From contig CAJXQR010000014.1 of the NCBI GenBank assembly GCA_913058345.1, positions 1-57,508 on the forward strand: 57,508 nucleotides of DNA, given 5' to 3'. This DNA is from an uncultured Gammaproteobacteria bacterium. Its GTDB lineage: Bacteria; Pseudomonadota; Gammaproteobacteria; Pseudomonadales; Porticoccaceae. Below the pieces are notes generated by a model. The model made no database searches. It was not told the origin of the DNA and worked only from the letters and a program-made list of their open reading frames with translations. Below are positions 26,754-37,007 of the stretch, in pieces. Numbering within the stretch: the stretch's first letter is position 1; every line of letters starts with the position of its first letter. Made by a program: the position numbers and the translations under genes.

Positions 26754-27026
26754 ATGCATGCATCGAACTTTATTATCCGGCTTGACGGCAATCTCAGAAT
26801 GACCGTTACTTTACTTCCCGTAGAAAACACTCAGGTGCTAGAAACTGATCTACAATCCTGGTTGCTAAATACAGAAATATTCGATGGTACATACAGAATT
26901 GCCGATACCAGTTTTACTTTACATGCCTACAGCGCTAGCGAGGCAGAGGATCTTGCCAGGAATATTCGTTCTAATCCTGTACTGATGCGCGCCATTGATG
27001 ATGAACTTGCCGGGGATATGGACTGA
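26754..27026 (+). CDS. Hypothetical protein downstream of the SIR2-like gene
   Basis: 90 residues from ATG 26754, or 75 from ATG 26799 (MTVTLLPVEN); neither has a strong ribosome-binding site. The composition is acidic and soluble, with a possible helix SASEAEDLARNIRSNPVLMRAIDDELA at the end. No family was recognised. The codon use looks coding and no longer frame overlaps it, but it might be spurious. Confidence 0.45.
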   Translation: MHASNFIIRLDGNLRMTVTLLPVENTQVLETDLQSWLLNTEIFDGTYRIADTSFTLHAYSASEAEDLARNIRSNPVLMRAIDDELAGDMD

Positions 27027-27141
27027 GCGACCCACTACCGAAACAACAGTAATCCTTAAAACAGATAGCACAACTCATTACAATGCCTAATACGGTCTTA
27101 CTTTTACCACTAATGGCAGAGAGATTTAAAAAATTACAGCA

Positions 27142-27879
27142 TCAACTACTCTCAGCTTCTTTATGCTGATAACGGATGCGGTCTTTGGTGCTAGCACCCA
27201 TAATCTTAGCTAACCAGGGTGGAGGTGAGTCGTTCATTACATCCTGTAGTCGCATTAAAATTTCCTGTGCCTCGCCACCTTCTAATTGTTTAATAGGATA
27301 TATCCCCGCTCTGACTACTTTAGCGGCAGCGGGTCCACCAACTGAAACCACATAAAGCACCTGACAGTCCTTAATTAAATTTGTACGATAGCCATTTTTG
27401 TCTGCTTCAAAATCTGCTTGAAGGGCTGACCGTACGTCTACCAATTGACATTGGGTATTATTCATCTGGTAAATCAAATAGCGAATACAGGAGCCAAAAT
27501 GGCCATTTAGCGTTTCACCACTATTGGACGCAATAGCCACACGGATTGCGTTTTCTAAGGGCTTTGCCAAGGTTTCAGGTTTCGGTATGTTCGCCTCCCA
27601 GTCTTCACCCCACAGTATGCGTACAGCTTCTTTCATTTCATCCAGCCCGATGCCAATATCCTCACCATCCTCTTCACCGTCGAGGCTACTAAAGGCAGTT
27701 TTTAGATCGGTTACCGTCACTAGTTTCAGGCTATTTTCATCAATATCTCCACTAATGCGCTGATGCAACAGCTCTACTAACTGACCGAGTTCGATACCCG
27801 GTAATGTACGCGCTGCCAGCGCGATGCGCAGGGCGGCTTCGCGACCTAAGCAGGGTATAACTGGGGCTGGCATACTCAT
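27142..27879 (-). CDS. nafY: NafY (gamma protein), apo-NifDK chaperone and FeMo-co carrier
   Basis: 245 residues. The N-terminal helical domain (REAALRIALAARTLPGIELGQLVELLHQRISG, about 13-45) is close to the apo-dinitrogenase-binding domain of A. vinelandii NafY. The C-terminal NifX-like domain carries GETLNGHFGSCIRYLIYQM with the FeMo-co-binding His, and SVGGPAAAKVVRAGIYPIK, ending PPPWLAKIMG. In A. vinelandii nafY is at the end of the rnf1 operon; here it ends the nifB-fdxN-nifQ-grx-bolA series instead, 43 bases after bolA. Confidence 0.88.
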   Translation of the reverse strand: MSMPAPVIPCLGREAALRIALAARTLPGIELGQLVELLHQRISGDIDENSLKLVTVTDLKTAFSSLDGEEDGEDIGIGLDEMKEAVRILWGEDWEANIPKPETLAKPLENAIRVAIASNSGETLNGHFGSCIRYLIYQMNNTQCQLVDVRSALQADFEADKNGYRTNLIKDCQVLYVVSVGGPAAAKVVRAGIYPIKQLEGGEAQEILMRLQDVMNDSPPPWLAKIMGASTKDRIRYQHKEAESS

Positions 27880-27922
27880 CTCAATTTCTCCTACATCTTC
27901 TCTTGCAATAACAAACAGACCA

Positions 27923-28189
27923 CTACATCTTTATTGAAACCAGGTGTTGGCTGTACTTGACTTCCCATTCCGCCAAAGTGAATGCGCTAACAGATAAAGC
28001 ATGGATTTCACCACTCGTTAGTTTGTCGTGCACAGTAGCCAACACTTGTTGTTGGCGATTAACTACACTTAAGCCGTCAAAGCCGTCGCTAATAACCGTC
28101 ACCTGAAAGCTACAATCTTCACCATCGAGATTAATGGCCGCATCTGGGAAGGACGATTTAATCGCCTGATGAATCTCATCACTCAACAC
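27923..28189 (-). CDS. BolA-family protein
   Basis: 88 residues, usual BolA size. The fold pattern is helix (SDEIHQAIKSSFPDAAI), strand, then SFQVTVISDGFDGLSVVNRQQQVLATVHDKLTSGEIHALSVSAFTLAEW, ending in the helix-strand element of BolA/IbaG proteins. It begins one base after the stop of a monothiol glutaredoxin gene, and BolA and monothiol Grx are well-known partners that share a [2Fe-2S] cluster. Its presence inside a nif operon is unusual. Confidence 0.82.
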   Translation of the reverse strand: MLSDEIHQAIKSSFPDAAINLDGEDCSFQVTVISDGFDGLSVVNRQQQVLATVHDKLTSGEIHALSVSAFTLAEWEVKYSQHLVSIKM

Positions 28190-28190
28190 C

Positions 28191-28526
28191 TCACACCTCC
28201 TTTAGCGATCCTGCTTGCGCATTTTTTACTAATGGGTGCAGTGTGCCATCGTCGAGCATATCGGTAATGACATCGCTACCGCCTATCAACTCGCCATTGA
28301 CAAATAACTGGGGAAACGTAGGCCAGTGAGATATAGACGGTAATTTCTCACGAATAAAGGGTGCCGCAAGGATATCGATATAACTAAAGTTAACTTCCGT
28401 TTTATTGAGAGCCTCTACCGCATCCTTAGAGAAGCCACATTTTGGCGCGTCCGGCTCACCTTTCATATATAAGAGAACAGGGTTTTCTGAAATTTGCTGA
28501 CGAATTCTTTCTTCTGTTGTGCTCAT
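28191..28526 (-). CDS. Monothiol glutaredoxin (Grx4/Grx5 type), nif-associated
   Basis: 111 residues. The active site is CGFS at Cys30, preceded by VLLYMKGEPDAPKCGFS, and WPTFPQLFVNGELIGGSDVITDMLDDG carries the glutathione-binding TFPQ and GGSD motifs. This is the class that carries [2Fe-2S] clusters with glutathione. A. vinelandii has a comparable nif-region glutaredoxin near nifQ. Together with the adjacent bolA it probably transfers or repairs Fe-S clusters for nitrogenase. Confidence 0.92.
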   Translation of the reverse strand: MSTTEERIRQQISENPVLLYMKGEPDAPKCGFSKDAVEALNKTEVNFSYIDILAAPFIREKLPSISHWPTFPQLFVNGELIGGSDVITDMLDDGTLHPLVKNAQAGSLKEV

Positions 28527-28629
28527 TGTTCACTTCTCCTGATTTCTATCAACTTCTTCTCGGACATTTCTGCCCTATCATTTTCAATTAGAGGAGGAGT
28601 AAGTGCCTAGTCCTCGTACCATTGGCCAG

Positions 28630-29298
28630 TTAATATTCCTCACTGCCAAAGCATTCATCGTATGACACACACGCCTCGCAATTTGGCGAGCGACAAACAT
28701 AGTCGCCGCCCATCTCACACAGTTTTTTATACAGAAATTTTTTCCATTTCATATCACGTGTGTTTTCAAGAAATAAGGCAGGAAAGTTATAGCGCAATAG
28801 TCGGTTCAACACTTTACGGTCTGGCAATCCCAAGTCTCGCCATAAGTGATCACTGCCCATACAGGCAGCGCTGACAATATCCGCCATCCACAACTCCATC
28901 TCTTGTACACCAGCACGATATTCCACCAGGAGTGCGCTTAGCTCTGCCACTTCATCTGTCCGCAGATCAAGCAACTGTTGACGCATGATTGACCGATCTG
29001 TAAGCAATTTATCATCAGAGTTATTAGGGTCACTAGCTGACAGCCTTTCTCTGGCATTGAGCATAAGAATATTTCGAACTTGAGAAAATTTATTTTTGTC
29101 AAGGCCTATATAATGAGGCAAACAACCCAATCCCTGGCGCTGCGAATTAATGATGGTCAGTAAAAACTCTGCATTTAACGAGCACAGAGGCGATGTCAAA
29201 ACAACAGCCTTACTGTGTATAAAATCTTCATTATTTTCTATATCTACAGACTTTGAATTATTACAGCCAGTATTTATCCTCTGGTGCTTATACATCAT
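28630..29298 (-). CDS. nifQ: NifQ, molybdenum donor for FeMo-cofactor
   Basis: 222 residues. The C-terminal Cys motif C-x4-C-x2-C-x5-C (CRSPNCEACVSYDECF) is the Mo-Fe-S binding signature of NifQ. Upstream, GLGCLPHYIGL and WMADIVSAACMGSDHLWRDLGLPDR match the family core. NifQ carries a Mo-Fe-S cluster and donates Mo to NifEN/NifH. It is preceded by 274 bases of spacer after fdxN, in which no sigma-54 promoter was found, so it is probably read from the nifB promoter. Confidence 0.93.
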   Translation of the reverse strand: MMYKHQRINTGCNNSKSVDIENNEDFIHSKAVVLTSPLCSLNAEFLLTIINSQRQGLGCLPHYIGLDKNKFSQVRNILMLNARERLSASDPNNSDDKLLTDRSIMRQQLLDLRTDEVAELSALLVEYRAGVQEMELWMADIVSAACMGSDHLWRDLGLPDRKVLNRLLRYNFPALFLENTRDMKWKKFLYKKLCEMGGDYVCRSPNCEACVSYDECFGSEEY

Positions 29299-29572
29299 TG
29301 ATCACCTTTAATCTGAAGAATAATAAGCCACCATGATTTTCATGCACTAGTGAGCTTGTTTGATCTTGGGTATGTTTCAATATCCATCTTTACAAGCGCA
29401 TTGTGTAGACGCCTTTTGTGGTTGGAAGAGACAGCCTGAGAAAGAACACAATTGTTATTCCCAAACTCTTATTTAAGTGCGCATCACCCAATGAGCTACT
29501 ACGAAGTAGTTTATTCCATTTATATCAAGCAATAAGCGAATTAGGGATAAGTCACAGTCCCACACAACCTGT

Positions 29573-29851
29573 TTAACGCAACTGAATTTCCTTTATCGCC
29601 GCTTCCATTCGTTCCGGTGGAATACCTGTCAATGAACCTGGTGGATTTAACGGCATGCCTTCCGCATCAAGAATGGCACTTTCTATGGGGCATATACTGG
29701 CACACTGAGGGTCAGCATAGTCACCATCGCATTCCGTACATTTTTTCGCAGAGATAACGAAATGCGTATCACCCATGGCAATGGCTTCGCTTGGGCATAC
29801 ATCAATACAGGCCCAGCAGTTAACACAAGATTCAACAATCTCCAGGGACAT
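29573..29851 (-). CDS. fdxN: FdxN-type 2[4Fe-4S] ferredoxin
   Basis: 92 residues with CVNCWACIDVCPSEAI and KKCTECDGDYADPQCASICPIESAI, the second motif having the 8-residue insert typical of nif ferredoxins encoded next to nifB. GGAG precedes the ATG. FdxN in A. vinelandii supports NifB-co formation by NifB. It lies 74 bases after nifB in the same operon. Confidence 0.93.
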   Translation of the reverse strand: MSLEIVESCVNCWACIDVCPSEAIAMGDTHFVISAKKCTECDGDYADPQCASICPIESAILDAEGMPLNPPGSLTGIPPERMEAAIKEIQLR

Positions 29852-29925
29852 AATCTGTACTCCAATAATTACTCATCTAAACAATCGCGAGAAGCGCACC
29901 TGTGCCCGCGCCTCTCGCGTATTCG

Positions 29926-31461
29926 TCACGCGCTGACGCTCTCCTCCATCGGCTGTGCTGTCTCATTTAATTTGCCGCTATCTATCATTTCCTGATAAAC
30001 ACTTTGAATCGCCTCTTCTATGGGTTCCATGGCATGTTCACCATTAGGTTGAATTCCGGCATTTTCTAATTGTTCCCAGGGTTCATAACCAATTTTCGAA
30101 CAAAGTACAACTTCGCAGCCTTGTAAAGATCGAATGCTTCCGGCCAGTGCGCTTTCCTTTTCTCCACACTCATCATCACCAATACAAAATTGGTCAACCT
30201 TGCGATGACTAATAAACCGCACACCTTTTGTCGACGCTTCGTACACTAAAAACTCAGTTGCATGTCCAAAATGTTTGTTGATAACACCGCCGCCGCTGGT
30301 CGCCACGGCCATCAACACCGGGGGTAAATCAAGGCCCTGTGAAGAATCACTCTGAGGCACAACAACACCTGCAATACGGGCTTTTTTCTCTTCTTTTTCT
30401 GCCAGTTCTTCTGCAATTCCAGCATGAACAACAGCCCTGACTTTCATTGCCGCATCGTAATCGATATCCATTTTTGCAATTTTATCCAGGGTAAATTCAG
30501 AACCGCGATCTTCACCCAGAAGACCGACAGCATCAGCGCGACATTGACGACAGTGACGCATCATATTCATATCACCGGCACAGGCGTCTTGCAGATCTTG
30601 TAACTCTTCAGCATCGGGGCTTCGCTGACCCATTACACCGTAGAAAGTACCGTGTTCTGCTTCAGCTATCAGCGGCATAACATTGTGCAGAAAGGCACCT
30701 TTGCTCTTTACTGTCCGACTGACTTCCTTCAAGTGTTCGTCGTTGACGCCAGGAATCAATACCGAATTAACCTTCACTAAAATCCCCCGATCAACGAGCA
30801 TTTCCAGGCCTTTTTGTTGTTGTGCGATGAGAATTTTCGCGCCCTTTTCTCCATAAATACGACGGTTATTCCAATATATCCATGGGTGTATTTGCGCCCC
30901 AATTTTTGGGTCGAGCGTATTAATTGTGATGGTTACATGGTCAATATTATGTTTAGACAGCTCATCGACAGAGTCCGGCAGAGCCAAACCGTTCGTCGAC
31001 ACACAGAGTTTAATATCCGGCGCCTCGGCACTGAGCCGACGGAATGTATCAAAGGTTTTCTCCGGATTGGCTAGGGGATCGCCGGGGCCGGCAATGCCCA
31101 GTACCGTCATCTGCGGAATATTTGCTGCTACAGCCTTGGTTTTCATCACTGCTTCGTCTGGCGTTAATAATTCTGATACAACTCCGGGGCGAGATTCATT
31201 CGCACAATCGTATTTTCTATTGCAGTAATGACACTGAATATTACAGGCAGGTGCTACCGCGACATGCATGCGTGCAAAATAGTGGTGAGCTTCTTCCGAA
31301 TAACACGGATGATTTTGCACCTTCTCACGAATCGATTCAGGCAGCTGGGATACCTGGTCGTCGGTACTACCACAAGCACCAGCGCTACAGCCTTTAACAT
31401 CAGTCTCTGTCGCTATCTCTCCCTCACTTACTGGATCAGAATCTAATACTGTCAAGTCCAT
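29926..31461 (-). CDS. nifB: NifB, radical-SAM FeMo-cofactor core synthase with C-terminal NifX-like domain
   Basis: 511 residues from ATG 31461 (AGGAG eight bases upstream; a GTG one codon earlier is also possible). The radical-SAM Cys motif CNIQCHYC at about residues 73-80 is followed by NRKYDC. Other family marks are GIAGPGDPLANPE, HVTITINTLDP, KVNSVLIPGVND and MRHCRQCRADAVG with the extra cluster Cys. Residues about 375-490 are a fused NifX-like domain (VINKHFGHATEFLVYEA), found in longer NifB forms. NifB builds the 8Fe-9S-C core. Confidence 0.98.
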   Translation of the reverse strand: MDLTVLDSDPVSEGEIATETDVKGCSAGACGSTDDQVSQLPESIREKVQNHPCYSEEAHHYFARMHVAVAPACNIQCHYCNRKYDCANESRPGVVSELLTPDEAVMKTKAVAANIPQMTVLGIAGPGDPLANPEKTFDTFRRLSAEAPDIKLCVSTNGLALPDSVDELSKHNIDHVTITINTLDPKIGAQIHPWIYWNNRRIYGEKGAKILIAQQQKGLEMLVDRGILVKVNSVLIPGVNDEHLKEVSRTVKSKGAFLHNVMPLIAEAEHGTFYGVMGQRSPDAEELQDLQDACAGDMNMMRHCRQCRADAVGLLGEDRGSEFTLDKIAKMDIDYDAAMKVRAVVHAGIAEELAEKEEKKARIAGVVVPQSDSSQGLDLPPVLMAVATSGGGVINKHFGHATEFLVYEASTKGVRFISHRKVDQFCIGDDECGEKESALAGSIRSLQGCEVVLCSKIGYEPWEQLENAGIQPNGEHAMEPIEEAIQSVYQEMIDSGKLNETAQPMEESVSA

Positions 31462-31578
31462 CACTAAAACTCCTCTCGGTTATACACCGTTTGCTCTGTC
31501 ATAAGCCTTCATTAGTGAGGTTAATTGGTTGCCTGTTTTCAGCTGACTTGCGCCAATCACCTACTGCTATTCATATTC

Positions 31579-31595
31579 TGCAACAGTCATACCAA
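31579..31595 (-). promoter_or_regulatory. Sigma-54 promoter of nifB
   Basis: On the minus strand TTGGTATG-ACTG-TTGCA, exact GG-N10-GC spacing with perfect -12 box; the -24 box has TGGTA instead of TGGCA. The transcript would start near 31568, about 107 bases before the nifB ATG. Confidence 0.7.
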
Positions 31596-31687
31596 TCAGG
31601 TAATTCTATTTTTGTTCTATTTTTCAATAGCTTAATAAAACACTTAAATGAATACACAGGGGATAAAGGTACAGCGTGTCCTTACAA

Positions 31688-31703
31688 TGTGGGTTTTATG
31701 ACA
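31688..31703. promoter_or_regulatory. NifA upstream activator site for nifB
   Basis: Exact TGT-N10-ACA (TGT GGGTTTTATG ACA), about 100 bases upstream of the nifB -24 element. Confidence 0.65.
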
Positions 31704-31800
31704 GTCGTCAGTTGATACATGAAAAAATATAAGAACACGACCCGTGTACAGAGCAGTATTGAGGGAATCACCGCTTAACTTAAAGGTTTTAAGCTTTGTC

Positions 31801-31828
31801 TAACTAACAGAAGAACTTCCGTTAGTTA
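31801..31828. repeat. Perfect inverted repeat between nifA and nifB
   Basis: TAACTAAC and GTTAGTTA pair perfectly over 8 bases around a 12-base centre that itself contains GAAG/CTTC. It lies about 185 bases after the nifA stop and 98 bases beyond the nifB activator site. No run of T follows on the minus strand, so it is not a standard terminator for nifA. Confidence 0.45.
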
Positions 31829-32012
31829 TTTCAGTTAGTACGAGAGTAGTCGCGCACTTCAATGCCGTCGAATACAGCTAACCACTACCGGGACTCTTGA
31901 GACACTGAAATCGAATTACAGAAGATCACACCCGAGTTTATTCGTTGTTGCTAAATATACGCGCATTGATCTGTTACAGGGTCAGCTCTAACAGCTGCTT
32001 GAAGCACCTACC

Positions 32013-33596
32013 CTAGATTTTACGCATATTGATATTCATGTTTTGAATACGATAAGCAATTTGTCGAGGGGTCATACCCAGCAGGCGCGCTGCTTTCGCC
32101 TGTACCCAGCCGGCTTGCTCAAGGGCGGCCACCACGCGCTCACGCTCATCCATATCAGCATCTGCAAAATCCATAGCAGGGACATTATTTGTCGGTTGAC
32201 GTGCAGGCGGTGGAAAGTCCACATCAAGACCACTTAAATAAATTACATCGCGATCAATAATGCCGCCCTCGGCCATAACCGCTGCGCGCTCCAGACAATT
32301 TTGGAGGTCTCGAACATTACCCGGCCAACTATGGCTCATTAGCATGCGCACCGCATTATCCGTAATCGTGAGTTCACAGCCTTGCTGCTTGGCTAATTGC
32401 TCGACAATAAACTGGGTCAATTCAGGGATATCTTCAAGACGTTCGCGCAATGGAGGAATTTTAAGTGGCATCACATTGAGTCGATAATAAAGATCTTCCC
32501 TAAACTTACCCTGTTCCACCTCACCCTCAAGGTTGCGATTAGTGGCTGCCACAATACGCACGTCGACCCGAATGGTACTATTGCCTCCAACACGTTCAAA
32601 CTCACCTTCCTGTAAAACCCGTAACAACTTGGCCTGAAATAATGGCGAAATTTCACCAATTTCGTCAAGGAATAACGTACCTCCATTGGCCTGCTCAAAA
32701 CGTCCCTTCCGTTGTTTCATCGCGCCGGTAAAAGCCCCTTTTTCATGTCCGAATAATTCAGACTCCAACAATGTTTCTGGCAGTGCTGCGCAATTTAATT
32801 TAACAAAAGGACTTGTCACTCGTGGCGAGTTGTAGTGAATGGCACTGGCAATTAATTCCTTACCAGTGCCCGACTCACCACGAATAAGTACGGTGCTATC
32901 CCACTTAGCCACCCTGCGCACCTGGTCAAAAACACGGCGCATGGCGTCAGTATTACCCACCACCATATTTTCAAAACCGTATTTACCTCTCACCTCGCGG
33001 CGCAACTCATCACGCTCTTCTGCAATGTCTCGCTTTTCATTTTCGACATTATTTACCAGCGTCACGGTTTGGACGATGAGGTTAGCGATCATCTGCATAA
33101 ACCGGGTACGCTCAGGCAGTAGTTCATCGGCTGGGACATTCGGTTGCGCGGCTAATACACCAATGACGTCACTGCCACGTTTAATAGGTACGCCGATGAA
33201 GGGCAGGTTGATGTCATAAACTTCGAGTTTATCGAGAAAGCGCGGTTCAGACAAAATCTGGCCCAGCACAATGGATTCACCTATTTGTAAAATGCGCCCC
33301 ACTATACCTTCACCCTCGCGATATCGAACCGCATTTGACGACTTTCTAACGCTGTCTGAATTGACGTGGATTGCTCTGACTTTTAATTGACTATTTTCCG
33401 GATCAGACAAGGTCACGAGGCCATGTAACATGCCCGCCTCGTTATGTAAGATTTCCAATAATTCTTTTAGCATTTCCTCCATGTCGAGGGACTTTGTCAA
33501 TACGCGCGACACGCGGTAAAGAACATTGAACTGTAATTCCAGCAACTCGATATGACGATTTGTTGGGGCATCTACGAAGGGCATTGCTGGGTTCAT
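32013..33596 (-). CDS. nifA: NifA, sigma-54-dependent activator of nif genes
   Basis: 527 residues: GAF domain (about 20-185), AAA+ domain (about 210-445) with Walker A GESGTGKE, GAFTGA loop for sigma-54 contact, and Walker B GGTLFLDEIGE; then a Fis-type helix-turn-helix at the end (AKAARLLGMTPRQIAYRIQ). The linker between AAA+ and DNA-binding domain lacks the C-x4-C motif of oxygen-sensing NifA, so control is by the NifL encoded just upstream (64 bases). It should bind the TGT-N10-ACA sites listed here. Confidence 0.98.
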   Translation of the reverse strand: MNPAMPFVDAPTNRHIELLELQFNVLYRVSRVLTKSLDMEEMLKELLEILHNEAGMLHGLVTLSDPENSQLKVRAIHVNSDSVRKSSNAVRYREGEGIVGRILQIGESIVLGQILSEPRFLDKLEVYDINLPFIGVPIKRGSDVIGVLAAQPNVPADELLPERTRFMQMIANLIVQTVTLVNNVENEKRDIAEERDELRREVRGKYGFENMVVGNTDAMRRVFDQVRRVAKWDSTVLIRGESGTGKELIASAIHYNSPRVTSPFVKLNCAALPETLLESELFGHEKGAFTGAMKQRKGRFEQANGGTLFLDEIGEISPLFQAKLLRVLQEGEFERVGGNSTIRVDVRIVAATNRNLEGEVEQGKFREDLYYRLNVMPLKIPPLRERLEDIPELTQFIVEQLAKQQGCELTITDNAVRMLMSHSWPGNVRDLQNCLERAAVMAEGGIIDRDVIYLSGLDVDFPPPARQPTNNVPAMDFADADMDERERVVAALEQAGWVQAKAARLLGMTPRQIAYRIQNMNINMRKI

Positions 33597-33660
33597 AGGT
33601 TCACCACGCAGTCCTTAGACTTTGTATACCCTGACGACAAGAATGGATGACAACAGGAAA

Positions 33661-35292
<1,632 letters not shown>

Positions 35293-35491
35293 TTAAAATT
35301 GTGTTGGTGTACGCACACCCGCTATAAATATAGCCTTCTGGTTTATCGATGCTCATCATTAGCGGCCCGTTGTTACTCTCTCAGTATTACCTATAAGCAG
35401 AAAGCAACTTTTGCGCCACTGCATTAATAAATGCCAAGTTGCTGTTTACTTTAGATAAAGTCGACGGTCTGTTGCCCATACCAGACCATTA

Positions 35492-35550
35492 TGTAGGACA
35501 GATAACATAGCCCGGCTTAGCTATCGTCAATTTTTGTAACGAATACGACA
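35492..35550. promoter_or_regulatory. Tandem NifA upstream activator sites for the rnf operon
   Basis: Two exact TGT-N10-ACA sites: 35492-35507 (TGT AGGACAGATA ACA) and 35535-35550 (TGT AACGAATACG ACA), 43 bases apart, about 140 and 95 bases upstream of the rnfA -24 element. They lie in the nifL-rnfA divergent spacer. Confidence 0.65.
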
Positions 35551-35634
35551 ATCACTCCCTCGACGCCGGTACAACAACGTATCAACTACTTGAAAATATG
35601 CATATTTATTTTCTATTTATCAAAAATCCATCGG

Positions 35635-35650
35635 TGGCACGCTTCATGCA
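35635..35650 (+). promoter_or_regulatory. Sigma-54 promoter of rnfABCDGEH
   Basis: TGGCACG-CTTC-ATGCA: a perfect -24 box, exact GG-N10-GC spacing. The transcript would start near 35662, about 70 bases before the rnfA ATG. Confidence 0.78.
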
Positions 35651-35732
35651 AAACCACCGGTAATTACTGCATAAACAATAGTGTTTCTCATGCAGGACTG
35701 GAAAAATTGAAACGGGGCGTTCGAATTAGACC

Positions 35733-36305
35733 ATGGAATACCTTCATTTATTTATTGGCACGGTGTTGATCAACAATGTTGTTCTGGTCAAATTTCTCGG
35801 CCTGTGCCCCTTTATGGGCGCATCCAATAATTTAAATACGGCCATAGGCATGGGCCTGGCAACAACTTTCGTACTGACTTTATCTTCGGTTTGTAGCTGG
35901 CTATTACAAACTTACTTGTTGGTACCACTCAATATTGAATTTCTTCGTATCCTGACTTTCATTTTAGTGGTTGCCGCTTTGGTGCAATTCACTGAAATGG
36001 TGACGCGAAAAATAAGCCCTGCATTGTATAAAGCTTTGGGCATTTATCTACCACTCATTACTACTAATTGCGCCGTCTTAGGTGTCGCTCTGATTAACGT
36101 CAGTGAACAACATGATTTTATTCAAAGTTTCGTTTATGGGCTGGGTGCTTCGTTGGGCTTCACACTGGTGATGTTCATTTTTGGCGGTTTGCGTCAACGC
36201 CTGGCCCTGGCCGATGTGCCAGAAGTATTTGACGGCGCTCCCGTTGGCCTGGTGACGGCAGGTTTGTTATCAATGATTTTTATGGGATTTTCCGGACTTG
36301 TTTAA
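35733..36305 (+). CDS. rnfA: RnfA, membrane subunit of the Rnf electron-transport complex
   Basis: 190 residues, six hydrophobic helices. [19 protein letters not shown] and [15 protein letters not shown] carry the Cys that bind the intramembrane Fe-S cluster in RnfA/RnfE and NqrE/NqrD. It heads a complete rnfABCDGEH operon of the A. vinelandii rnf1 type that uses ion-motive force to reduce ferredoxin or flavodoxin for nitrogenase. Confidence 0.97.
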   Translation: MEYLHLFIGTVLINNVVLVKFLGLCPFMGASNNLNTAIGMGLATTFVLTLSSVCSWLLQTYLLVPLNIEFLRILTFILVVAALVQFTEMVTRKISPALYKALGIYLPLITTNCAVLGVALINVSEQHDFIQSFVYGLGASLGFTLVMFIFGGLRQRLALADVPEVFDGAPVGLVTAGLLSMIFMGFSGLV

Positions 36306-36373
36306 AGCTCAGTTCACGACTGTACTTCCCACACTGACTTAAACTCGGCAAATCTCTCCACAAGGAGAACACT

Positions 36374-36892
36374 ATGTATATTGCCCTCGGTGTACTGACC
36401 CTTTTAGGCTTATCGATAGGCACCTTATTAGCCTATGCCGATCGCTTTCTGGCTGTTGACGAAGATCCCCTCGCACTCGAAATTCAGAACTTAATGCCCG
36501 GCACACAATGTGGGCAGTGTGGCTTCGCTGGCTGTGCACCCGCTGCCGAAGCCATAGCCAAGCACCAAGCACCGGTGACCAGCTGCCCTCCCGGTGGACG
36601 CCAACTTGCAGACACTCTAGCAGAGATGCTGGGTGTTGATCTCGATGTCAGTGATATAAAAGGACAACTGATCGCACACATCGTGGAAGACAGGTGCACC
36701 GGATGCACACGGTGTTACAAAGTTTGCCCTACCGACGCCATTATGGGTGCCAACAAACAAATGCATAGCGTGTTTGCAGCCGCCTGTACTGGCTGCGGGG
36801 ACTGTCTTGAGGCCTGCCCTGAAGATTGCATCGAACTCTCACCAGAGTCGGTGAATGTAGAAAACTGGCAATGGCCGCGTTTGGTGGCCTGA
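36374..36892 (+). CDS. rnfB: RnfB, ferredoxin-like subunit of the Rnf complex
   Basis: 172 residues. One N-terminal membrane helix (about 3-22), then the four-Cys cluster of RnfB (CGQCGFAGCAPAAEAI plus TSCPPGG), then two ferredoxin motifs (CTGCTRCYKVCPTDAI, CTGCGDCLEACPEDCIEL). AAGGAGAACACT precedes the ATG. It is the probable site of electron exchange with soluble ferredoxins. The length is typical for the shorter proteobacterial RnfB. Confidence 0.97.
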   Translation: MYIALGVLTLLGLSIGTLLAYADRFLAVDEDPLALEIQNLMPGTQCGQCGFAGCAPAAEAIAKHQAPVTSCPPGGRQLADTLAEMLGVDLDVSDIKGQLIAHIVEDRCTGCTRCYKVCPTDAIMGANKQMHSVFAAACTGCGDCLEACPEDCIELSPESVNVENWQWPRLVA

Positions 36893-36893
36893 C

Positions 36894-37007
36894 ATGTCTT
36901 ATTTTAAACCCCGTCTTTACACTAAAGGTTGGCTTCAACAACACGGTTTGAAAAATACCGCTAACGAAGACGGCACTCGCACGAGGAGAAACACGGCTTA
37001 TGTTTAA
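36894..37007 (+). CDS. Possible 37-residue ORF bridging rnfB and rnfC
   Basis: An ATG one base after the rnfB stop opens a 37-codon frame (MSYFKPRLYTKGWLQQHG...) that ends in ATGTTTAA, overlapping the rnfC start by eight bases. It fills the only gap between rnfB and rnfC. It is basic, and unlike any protein I recognise. It could be a coupling ORF or a chance frame. Confidence 0.35.
   Translation: MSYFKPRLYTKGWLQQHGLKNTANEDGTRTRRNTAYV

Noticed and set aside
35473-35488. Possible leftward sigma-54 promoter for nifL (TGGTCTG-GTAT-GGGCA)
   Set aside because: Spacing is right but the -12 box lacks the TT and the -24 box is poor; another near-match at about 35421-35437 has spacing one base too long.
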